A stretch of 64,000 nt of DNA from NCBI GenBank assembly GCA_022264855.1, contig JABYQU010000062.1:124001-188000 (forward strand), read 5' to 3'. The translations under genes and the position numbers were made by a program. The DNA is from Lenzites betulinus (lineage: Eukaryota > Basidiomycota > Agaricomycetes > Polyporales > Polyporaceae). The notes beneath the pieces are model-generated. The model did no database searches, had not been told where the DNA came from, and saw nothing but the letters and a program-made list of their open reading frames with translations. Below, one piece after another: positions 53,337 to 62,693 of the stretch; position 1 is the first letter of the stretch, and the number at the start of each line of letters is the position of its first letter.

Positions 53337-56300
53337 ATGGCTCGCGAGGCACCAAACGAACGAGTCCGTTGCGACTGTGGATGCGAGCAGATGGTCTCAG
53401 GCAAGACTGCAAGAGCACATCGACGTGGGAAGGGTCCTGTTCTTCTGCGTGCAGCTACCACAGCGTTCCAAAAGCATCTCCATCGAGCTCGCTTGCCATG
53501 GGGGACCACTCGAGTACTATCTCCTGCCAGTTCAAGTTCCGTCACCAGTGGGAATGTTGACACAGCCGGGATATCGGGTCATTTACATCCAAATTCGCAT
53601 GGCGGGGAAGATTCAGGCACCGAGACATCAAACTTAGGTCCTCCAGGTGCCGTTGAAGGTGCGTGGACAATTCTTAGTTCGATATCTCCGGATTCCTTGA
53701 CAGAACTATGCCACAGATCGCCCAAATGTCGATTTGACAGACATGGAACCACTTCCTGCCGCTGCCGATCCCGAGCTCCATCGACCCGGTTCGCTGCCCC
53801 CCTGCAATCTTCCAAGTGGACAGGAATCCACTGCCGATGAGACCATCCTTCGAGCGGCAACTGCGGCGATTCGAGAGCATGTCTGGCAGGGTCACCCCCG
53901 GCGCGCTACAGTTGAAGATGACTCGGATGAAGATGACGACAATGAGCCGACTGGAACACACAACAACGGATCAACCTCTGCAGAGCCGCATGTCCGAGAA
54001 GAAGACCCCATTCAATATTCGCCGGAATCGGAACGTGATCATGCACGCGACCATGAGTATGAAGCGATCTCAGTCTGGGACAGACTCACGGAGACCTTCC
54101 TGTGCGGGAGAATCATCTCTGGTCAGTGACATGACATATGCGGCTATCCTCATAGGTGATCTCATCATTAACTACAGGGAACAGCCTCACAGAAGACGAC
54201 CTCGAATGCCTTCGTCCATTCACACTCAAAGTGGAAAGTCACATGGCTGGAAGGACGTTTGCAAAGCTACCTCAAACGTTTCCAAGTGCGAACCTTGCCA
54301 GTTGGAAGGTGGTCCAGGCCCGTGCCGCACAGCTGTCTGGTTTCGAGCCCGAAGTTTACGACTGTTGCAAAAACTCGTGCCTCGCATACACTGGTGTCTA
54401 TGGAGATGCCGAGTCCTGTACGTTCTGCAACGAACCTCGGCGAGGGGCCAACGGTCGTTCTCGCTATCAGTTCATCTACCTCCCTGTCATACCCCGATTG
54501 AAGGATCAACTAGCCAACCATGACCGCGCGACACAGCTCCAATACCGTGCAAACAAACACACTCATGACCCTGGCGTTGTCAAGGACGTCATGGATTCCT
54601 CCCACTACCAGTCCCTCCTCGGCCAGAAGGTTACAATCGGTGACCGGGAGCTTTCCCACCTCTATTTTGAGGATCCTCGTGACATCACTCTTGGCCTATC
54701 CACCGATGGCTTCGCCCCATTCAAGCGACGTTCCAAGACCGCGTGGCCGCTCATTCTCATTAACTATAACCTTCCTCCCGAGATCCGCACACTTCTGGAG
54801 AACGTCATTGGTCTCGGCGTAATCCCCGGGCCGAAGAAGCCTGTCGACTTCGACTCCTTCCTATGGCCGCTTGCACAAGAGCTTCTCCGGCTTGCGATCG
54901 GAGTTCACACGTACGACTGTCTTTCTGATGAGTTCTTCGCACTCCATGCGTATCTTCTCTTGGTCTTCGGCGACATCCCCGCGATCTCCATGGTCATGCG
55001 AATGAAGGGGCATAACGGCCTTTCTCCCTGTCGTATGTGCTCAATCCATGGCGTTCGTATTCCCGACTCGCGAAACAACACACTATATGTTCCACTCCAT
55101 CGCGAGCATCATCCGAGTGTCCAAGCCGATCCCACCGCTATTCCTGTCTATGATCCTCACACCCTTCCTCTTCGATCCCATGCGGCTTTTCTAGATCAGG
55201 CCCGAGAAGTCCAGTTTGCACGCACTGCGGCCGAGGCCGAGATATTATCAAAGACCTACGGTATCAAGGGCATTCCTTTGCTGAGTACCCTGCCATCTCT
55301 ATCATTCCCCAACTCATTCCCCTACGATTTCATGCATCTCATATGGGAGAATGTCATGAAGAATCTCATGCAGCTGTGGACTGGACAATACAAAGATCTC
55401 GACTGTGGCTCTGGCGACTACCGTATTGAGCCGACTATCTGGGACGCCATTGGTGCCGCCAGTGCAGAATCGGGGAACTATGTCCCGTATATCTTCGGCC
55501 CCCGCCCGCCTAATGTGGCCAGTGATAAGACCTCATGGACCGCAGACACGCGCTCATTCTGGACTCAATACGTCGGCCCGGTGCTGCTAGAGCGGCGATT
55601 CAAGGCACGCAAATATTACGACCACTTCGTTCTCTTTGTCAAGCTTATACGACGGTGCTTACAATTTGAAATCTCACAAGACGAGATTGCTGAGGTACGA
55701 AACGGCTTTGTGCAATGGGTTCTCGAGTATGAAGAGTAAGTTGTGAGCCAGAATCAGCGAGTCCACCAACGTATTCTGATGTCCAAGTCTCTCATTTTAG
55801 ATTCTACTACCAGTACGACCCGGATCGTCTATCCACGTGCCCAGTCACAATCCATGCCCTTTTGCATATCGCCGACAGCATTCAGAAGTCAGGTCCTGTT
55901 TGGGCATCGTGGGCATTTGTGATGGAGCGCTACTGCGGGATGCTCCAGCCTGCGATCCAAAGCCGTCGCTTCCCGTACTCCTCGCTGAACCGCTATGTCC
56001 TCGATCATGCACGGCTCACTCAAATCAAGCTGATGTATGGGCCACGCGCACGGTCCCAGCTGAACCTGAACCCGCCAACGACCGGTCTGAAAGGGAGAAC
56101 AGTTCCGGGATGTAAGCTTGTTTGTGCAGTCATGTGCTGAGTCCGCTCTCCACCCGGCATTTATACTGATTAGACTGATATATTACAGATGACACCTGCG
56201 TTCTCCTCCCAGCCCACCACCGTGTTCGACTTCAATCGGATCGCGGCCTCACCGACAAGATCATTGGTGCCCTCCGTACTCGGATGGACACCGTCATGCC

Positions 56301-56850
56301 GCATTTGATCCGCCGTGCGCTCCCGGACGAAGTAGACGAATGGGGCAAGCTCCGGATTCTGAATGACGGCGATACAATCCGCGCGGCAGCCATGGAGAAG
56401 TCGGGCAGCCCCGAGGATAAGCGCGATGCAACATATGTCCGAGTAAGCCGGTGAATATCTACAATAATGTGATCTTACCTGATTCCCTCTTTCAAGTATG
56501 AGGTACTCGTCGATCAGAATGCTCGTCACCGCAATCTGCCTATTGTTCTCCAGCCAAAGACTCTCTATGGCCAGCTGCAGCGCATTTTCGAGATCCAGCT
56601 CTCTCCCTTGTCGCCTCAAGATGCTGCTGCCCCTTCTCCCATCATCCTCGCAGCTATCCATGTCTGTGATATCCAGCGCTCGAACAACAACCTTGATATC
56701 CATTATTACACTCGCATGGGCCGGGTCGACTACGTCGACATCACAACCATCCAGTGCGTGGTAGGACGAATCAAGGATCGCGGACAGTTTGCAATCATTG
56801 ACCGCAGCGGTACCCTCTCTCGGGCGATATACCTCAACGACGACACATAA
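53337..56850 (+). CDS. CACTA transposase (Transposase_21/Tnp2-like)
   Basis: Exons 53337-53658, 53741-54121, 54178-55735, 55801-56111, 56189-56442 and 56497-56850 give 1059 aa. The N-terminus has a Cys-containing RVRCDCGCEQMVSGKTARAH and an acidic linker. The catalytic region reads LGLSTDGFAPFKRRSKTAWP, LILINYNLPPEIRTLLEN and HAYLLLVFGDIPAISMVMRM, followed by KGHNGLSPCRMCSIHGVRI, all characteristic of the Tnp2 transposase family. A probable later catalytic region includes FPYDFMHLIWENVMKNLMQL. TAA at 56848-56850 sits just before a good donor (GTAAGT at 56852). After the following acceptor the frame ARTVHYVTAAALELGGAIP continues for about 33 residues, so the stop may be a recent nonsense change that removes the last exon. 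Confidence 0.85.
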
Positions 56851-57233
56851 TGTAAGTGAAACCGTCACAGCATTGGTTATTGTGTCTTACTATACAGCAG
56901 CCAGGACTGTGCACTATGTCACTGCCGCCGCCCTCGAGCTCGGAGGTGCTATTCCACTGCCGGCGCTAGTGTTTTCGGAGGTCGCGTCCCAGGCCTAACC
57001 TGCCGCCCCACTAGTACTATGACACATCCTCTGTATCTGTATCAGCCGCACTTCTAGACATGTATTGTAATGAATATAGAGCCTTGTACGTGCCCGTGCT
57101 GCTCTAGTGCTGCTGCTACACGTAGAAGGGAGAAGCGCCCGACGACTGAATATTCGTGGGCACCAGCGCTTCTTTTGTACTTGCGTTTCGTTCTGTACCT
57201 CTCACTCCGTGGACCAACCGATCCGCACGCTTT

Positions 57234-58029
57234 ATGCCTGACCGCTGCCGCTCAGATGCTCATCCAGAGGCTGCTCGTGCCCTTGCTAGCGCTGGCCTAA
57301 CACTCACACTTTCAATTGAACGACTCGGGCCGAACTCCAACTTCACCGCCGCTACTCTCCCTTCAATAGGCCGGATTCATGATACCATTGTAAGTCCAGC
57401 ATGTTTCTTTTGCTAAAGTGCATGAAACATATGTGTTTTAGACTGTATCTCTCTCCCACCATGCCCCCGCTGCACCACCGGAGGTTTTGAGCCTGCCTGC
57501 CCAGCTGAATACCTCTCGGGTGGACATTATCAGGACCTCTGAGCACGCCGCCGGTCCCCGACAATCATCTCCCCCTCCACCTCCACAATCTCAAGCTGGT
57601 GAAGAATTCAGCTCTGATACGGAGCCCGAGCACGATCCGATCAACGACGCATATGACCTGGGATATTCCGATGGGAGAGGGGAAGGCCGGAAGGATGTGT
57701 ATGCCCGGCTTGCAGAGGTCGGATGTAAGTGCGCTCAGGCTGCGGGATTAGGTTACCCCCCCTCAAGCTCTGGGGATGTGACCCTCATTGGCGCAGATGA
57801 GAGTCAGCCGGTATGTACCATGTTGTGTTTACCACATCTTCTGTATTGCTCACTCGCTGTTGCACAGACATATGTGCCGATCCCAAGCATGCTTGCAGGT
57901 TGTCACCTAACCCCCAAGACACGCAAACGCCTTGCGCCAGACCTCCCGCCCGCTTCTGACCGTAATCGGGCCACAAAACGGTTCAAGGAGCCACCTTACT
58001 CGCCCATTCGGTCACGCAGCAGAACGTAG
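57234..58029 (+). CDS. Third gene of the CACTA element, function unknown
   Basis: Exons 57234-57389, 57442-57810 and 57868-58029 give 228 aa. The protein begins MPDRCRSDAHPEAARALASA and continues with SIERLGPNSNFTAATLPSIG, a Pro-rich stretch (QSSPPPPPQSQAGEEFSSD), a Gly/Asp-rich YDLGYSDGRGEGRKDVYARL, and a basic, Arg/Ser-rich C-terminus. It is mostly disordered apart from the Tyr-Asp-Leu-Gly-Tyr-Ser segment. It lies between the transposase and the right end. It may be a separate transposon gene, or be co-transcribed with the transposase. The frame is open upstream to a GTG at 57156, so the start is uncertain. Confidence 0.6.
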
Positions 58030-58229
58030 TAGTCCTAGCATGCTGTATATAGATTTGTGTAGCATTGAACTTGGTCGGCCGTGCTACCGCGTATACTTGG
58101 CGTGAATTCATATCTTGTTACATTTGTCAAACTCGGCCCTTGATTTTTCCTCTTGTGCATGCATAAGTACAAGTACATGTGCTCGCGCCGGCGTACACGC
58201 TTGCATGCGCCGTCGACGATCGACCGCGA

Positions 58230-58366
58230 GAAAGTGATGAATATTACAACATAAACTGACGAATTCGGAAGTGATCATCTTGACCACTTCTTTCACACTT
58301 CGCAACTTCTCCACCACTTTAAGTTACGAAGTACGAATTTCGTCACTTTTAGTCGCGAAATTTGTC
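58230..58366. repeat. Right subterminal repeat region of the CACTA element
   Basis: Repeated AAGTGATC, CACTTC, CACTTTAAGTTACGAAG and GTCACTTTTAGTCGCGAAA units matching the left subterminal array in inverted orientation. Confidence 0.6.
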
Positions 58367-58385
58367 ACTTTCCGGGCACACAGTG
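58367..58385 (-). repeat. Right terminal inverted repeat of the CACTA element
   Basis: Exact reverse complement of 51280-51298, ending CACAGTG and followed directly by CACGT. Confidence 0.9.
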
Positions 58386-58390
58386 CACGT

Positions 58391-59071
58391 GCCCGCGCCG
58401 GACGCGCTCAAGTTTGTGTCGTCGATCAGCGCTCAGCGCTCAGCCTGAGCGGCTACGCGCGGCGCGTACTCGGTATCTGTCGGTATGTATCCCTCCTCAC
58501 TTAGCACCTATTCGACCCAACGCTGACGTGATATACAATGGCCCGTCCATAGACGGATAGTCGAGATGGTGCAGGCGCGGCGGCGAACGGCGCGAACGGA
58601 GGATGTGAAGGCGGTGATCAAGGAGATGCAGAACAATCCGACGGCGGCGTACCTGCGAGAGCTGTCCTTCCACGTGCGGCTGACTTCCGCGGCGCTGGTC
58701 AAGTGCGTGCGCAGGCTGGGCGTCGAGGATCAAGTGAGCCGACGTGAGCTGCCTTGTTCTCGCTATGTTCCCGATTGGTGTGTGTCTCTGATAGGGGGAT
58801 GGCGATGGCGACCGGTCCAGCACCAGCACATCGTGTACCTGAACCTGCTGTCGGGCTCGGGGAGCGACGCGGACCCTGCGCCTGCGCAGCGGCCGGGTGG
58901 GGACGAGCTCGTGCAGGTGCTTGAGGCGCTGCTGGCTTCGCATGTGGTGATCTGCGAGGACGGGCCGGCGGTGGCGCGGAGGGCGGAAGGCGAGCCGCGG
59001 GTTGCGCTGAACTTGTAGTACGCGGAGGCGGAGCGCGTGCTGGGCGAGGTGGCGGAGTGCGCTGAACGTTG
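58391..59071 (+). pseudogene. orc1: ORC1 relic, C-terminal part right of the CACTA insertion
   Basis: Directly after the element the plus strand reads PDALKFVSS, then SGYARRVLGICRRIVEMVQA across an intron (58475-58549 area), RRTARTEDVKAVIKEMQNNP and TAAYLRELSFHVRLTSAALV. After another intron it continues VQHQHIVYLNLL and VLEALLASHVVICEDG. These are the ORC1 sensor-2 segment (family SGDARRxLDICRR) and the C-terminal winged helix. Decay is visible: the AGCGCTC tandem duplication at about 58429-58442 breaks the frame, and TAG at 59017-59019 interrupts NL*YAEAERVLGEV. With the segment at 51042-51279 it forms one gene copy split by the CACTA element. Confidence 0.82.
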
Positions 59072-59521
59072 ATACGCCCCGTGCCGAGCCAACGCCCGCG
59101 ACCTACTCTTTTCGCGGTTTCCGCGAGTCCGAGGGCTTCGTGGTGCGGAGGACTCATCGCAGCGCAGGGGGCCTTGCCCGTATGCGGACGGCTTATCGCG
59201 CGGTATCGCGAGGGCATGGGCCGATCCGCGCGCGAGGGCTTGCGTTCCGTGGCGCCGGTCCGTACGGAGCGCGATGGTACGTTCCGCGTTACGCGTTAGC
59301 GGCCGGCGCATTGTGGCCTCGATCCCCTTCGCGATGGGCCTTCCGTAGAGACTTTCTGATGACATCGGACGTGCGGACTCTCCCTGTAAATACCTACGCC
59401 CTCGGGCCGTGACAATCAGACCCCCCTTGGCTCAGAATCTCACTTTCCCTCGAAGAACCCAGCGACGACCCTGCGAACAGCGAACTGCGAACTGCGAACC
59501 CTGCGAACTCTGCGAACTGCG
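59072..59521. other. GC-rich leader sequence, probably the 5' part of a gypsy-like retroelement
   Basis: No gene. Composition and style match the GC-rich region downstream of the palindrome. The last 50 bp are a run of GCGAACT-type heptads that resumes as AACTGCGAACC right after the palindrome, showing that the two sides were once contiguous. LTR boundaries were not found. Confidence 0.4.
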
Positions 59522-62385
59522 CACCTGTGGCTTCCCCCATTGTAGTACAATGGGCCCACGTACCTGCTAAAACCTGTGTGTATTCAGTGGTCACCTGGAG
59601 TTATTGTTAATCTGGCCCCCAGGTGTTGTACAAAGCCATTAATGGTTGTTAAACTGTACAGTGTTGTTATTGATTGTTAAATAGAGCGCATTTATACAAT
59701 GGACCCCAGGATTGTCAAATGATGTTAATCATTGTTAAAAGCTGCTTTGGATGTTGTTAATGGTTGTAAAATGAGCCCTGAGATTGTTTAATATTGTTAA
59801 AGGCTGCTTGGGATGTTGTTAATGATTGTAAAATGAGTGCCTGCTTGTAGGTCCCTGTTTACCGCTTAATGGGCGCTTTTTTGGCTTCCTAATAGGGTAG
59901 GCATACCAAATGACCGCATTTGGGCGCTTTTTTGGCTTCCAAATGGGGCAGGGGCCTACTACCACCCCCTGGGGGCTCCCTTTTGGCCCCCCTGGGCGCA
60001 TTATTGCCCCAGTTTGTGCCCTATGTATATGTGGTGATTATGATACATACTAGGGTGTTCTGTAGGGGCCAAAAACCGACCAAAAGCAGTCAAAAATGCG
60101 AACCCAGGGCAGGGGTCAGCAGGTCCTGGTAGGTGCATGCAGCATATAATTGGTTCCTCTGGGCCCATTACATTTATCAATATATAATTTGAAAGCTATA
60201 GCTCAGGGCTTTCTGGGACAGCTATTTTCATAACCTACGATGCTGTATTGATGAAGATATGGCCTTTCGCATTTTCGCAAAAAGAAGCCATTTTGTTTTC
60301 CCAATAGCTCCTGATCCAGGGCACCTATAAATTCACCCAATACACCGTTGGATTTGTATTTAGCAGACCTTCAAAAAGAGCCTACTCTCAGGATATTCCA
60401 TCCACATGTATTCTGCCCCTCCTCCTGCCTCCCTGCCAATAGATCGCCCTTCAGGGCCCTCAGTTCCTGATAGATTCTCTTAGAAGCCTTTGAAATGTGT
60501 ACTGGCAATATATCCATACATATTTCTAGCTTGGCATGATTTAGAACAGCCTACCCCTTCCGTGCCCCCTTGCTGTACATTTGGTGCACTTCTAGCTTGT
60601 TTGCTCCATAATATTATACCCTGTGTAGATATGGCCCTGCTCTCTTTTGCATGTTGTCTGTGTATACTATAGCTACCAATAAATATGCTCAAAAGTGTTA
60701 TCGGACATCTGGATCTCTTATAGGATTCTTATCAGTAGCCCACAGAGTAGCCCAATCTGTCGCATTTTGGGGGCATATTATTTAGATCAGACAGCACAGC
60801 TGTACTGGCATGGTATTCAGGATTACGTTGCACTAAACATCATGAGATTTGGTGGAGAAGTGACGGAGGTATGGGCAGAATATCCCAAACGGTGGTCTAC
60901 ATGCACAAGCACAGCTTACAGCAGTGCTGTATTCTTCACCAACTGCATCAGAGGGCTGTTTTGAGGTGTTCCCTCCATACCTCCGTGTATTCTTCACCAA
61001 CTGCATCAGAGGGTCATTCTGAGGTGTTTCCTCCATACCTCCGTCACTTCTCCACCAAATCTCATGATGTTTAGTGCAACGTAATCCTGAATACCATGCC
61101 AGTACAGCTGTGCTGTCTGATCTAAATAATATGCCCCCAAAATGCGACAGATTGGGCTACTCTGTGGGCTACTGATAAGAATCCTATAAGAGATCCAGAT
61201 GTCCGATAACACTTTTGAGCATATTTATTGGTAGCTATAGTATACACAGACAACATGCAAAAGAGAGCAGGGCCATATCTACACAGGGTATAATATTATG
61301 GAGCAAACAAGCTAGAAGTGCACCAAATGTACAGCAAGGGGGCACGGAAGGGGTAGGCTGTTCTAAATCATGCCAAGCTAGAAATATGTATGGATATATT
61401 GCCAGTACACATTTCAAAGGCTTCTAAGAGAATCTATCAGGAACTGAGGGCCCTGAAGGGCGATCTATTGGCAGGGAGGCAGGAGGAGGGGCAGAATACA
61501 TGTGGATGGAATATCCTGAGAGTAGGCTCTTTTTGAAGGTCTGCTAAATACAAATCCAACGGTGTATTGGGTGAATTTATAGGTGCCCTGGATCAGGAGC
61601 TATTGGGAAAACAAAATGGCTTCTTTTTGCGAAAATGCGAAAGGCCATATCTTCATCAATACAGCATCGTAGGTTATGAAAATAGCTGTCCCAGAAAGCC
61701 CTGAGCTATAGCTTTCAAATTATATATTGATAAATGTAATGGGCCCAGAGGAACCAATTATATGCTGCATGCACCTACCAGGACCTGCTGACCCCTGCCC
61801 TGGGTTCGCATTTTTGACTGCTTTTGGTCGGTTTTTGGCCCCTACAGAACACCCTAGTATGTATCATAATCACCACATATACATAGGGCACAAACTGGGG
61901 CAATAATGCGCCCAGGGGGGCCAAAAGGGAGCCCCCAGGGGGTGGTAGTAGGCCCCTGCCCCATTTGGAAGCCAAAAAAGCGCCCAAATGCGGTCATTTG
62001 GTATGCCTACCCTATTAGGAAGCCAAAAAAGCGCCCATTAAGCGGTAAACAGGGACCTACAAGCAGGCACTCATTTTACAATCATTAACAACATCCCAAG
62101 CAGCCTTTAACAATATTAAACAATCTCAGGGCTCATTTTACAACCATTAACAACATCCAAAGCAGCTTTTAACAATGATTAACATCATTTGACAATCCTG
62201 GGGTCCATTGTATAAATGCGCTCTATTTAACAATCAATAACAACACTGTACAGTTTAACAACCATTAATGGCTTTGTACAACACCTGGGGGCCAGATTAA
62301 CAATAACTCCAGGTGACCACTGAATACACACAGGTTTTAGCAGGTACGTGGGCCCATTGTAATACAATGGGGGAAACCACAAGTG
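59522..62385. mobile_element. 2.86-kb foldback element: near-perfect giant palindrome
   Basis: The sequence 59522-60874 is repeated in inverted orientation as 61033-62385. Corresponding positions sum to 121907 throughout the points I checked (outer ends, four pairs of identical translated frames, inner ends), so the 1,353-bp arms have no net length difference. Only a few mismatches were seen, three of them near the outer ends (CACCTG/CACTTG, GGCTTCC/GGTTTCC, TAGTAC/TAATAC). The arms are AT-rich relative to their surroundings, hold no convincing gene, and contain short internal repeats of GTTGTTAATG and of GCGCTTTTTTGGCTTCC. The outer ends are CACCTGTGG and CCACAAGTG. AACTGCG is present on both sides, but lies in a local heptad repeat so it is weak evidence of target duplication. 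Confidence 0.85.
60929..61044 (+). repeat. Two 58-bp tandem repeats in the palindrome spacer
   Basis: GTATTCTTCACCAACTGCAT begins at 60929 and again at 60987, each followed by CAGAGGG and ending in CCTCCATACCTCCGT. The second copy runs 12 bp into the right arm. Confidence 0.85.
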
Positions 62386-62693
62386 AACTGCGAACCCCGG
62401 CGATTTAGCGTTTAGCGTTGCGATTGCGTTACGAGTCTTCTGCGACGCCGACACCGGCTACGAAGCGACCCTCCTGCGTACTGCGGAAACGCCAGCTCAG
62501 CTGAGTCGTTGCACACCTTCCGCCCTACCGCTACCCCTCCCCTCCCTCCGCGCTTCTCTGCGTACTGCGCCGCCGTAAGGGCACCCGACGCGAACCTTGC
62601 ATCTCCTCGCGCTCCGCGAGACGTCTTCGCAGCCCGGTCTCGACCTTCTGGGCTCTCGACCGTCTCTTTCATCCGTCCTTACCGGTCGGTTGA
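62386..62693. other. Leader of the gypsy-like retroelement, right of the palindrome
   Basis: 308 bp, GC-rich, no gene. The gag frame is closed by TGA at 62691-62693, so translation must begin downstream, or a splice or deletion has removed the start. Confidence 0.35.

Larger units (their letters stand above)
51280..58385. mobile_element. CACTA (EnSpm-like) DNA transposon, 7,106 bp
   Basis: The ends are perfect 19-bp inverted repeats beginning CACTG. The 5-bp sequence CACGT is present directly outside both ends (51275-51279 and 58386-58390). Inside are a minus-strand coiled-coil gene, a Transposase_21-type transposase and a third plus-strand gene. Subterminal regions are full of short TCACTTT/AAAGTGA motifs. 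CACTA elements usually make 3-bp target duplications, so the 5-bp repeat is either unusual or partly chance. The element sits inside an ORC1 relic whose two halves flank it. Confidence 0.88.

Noticed and set aside
60480..60692. Small frames of 60-90 codons that occur twice as mirror images in the palindrome
   Set aside because: Low-complexity, no domain, and duplicated only because the DNA is palindromic.
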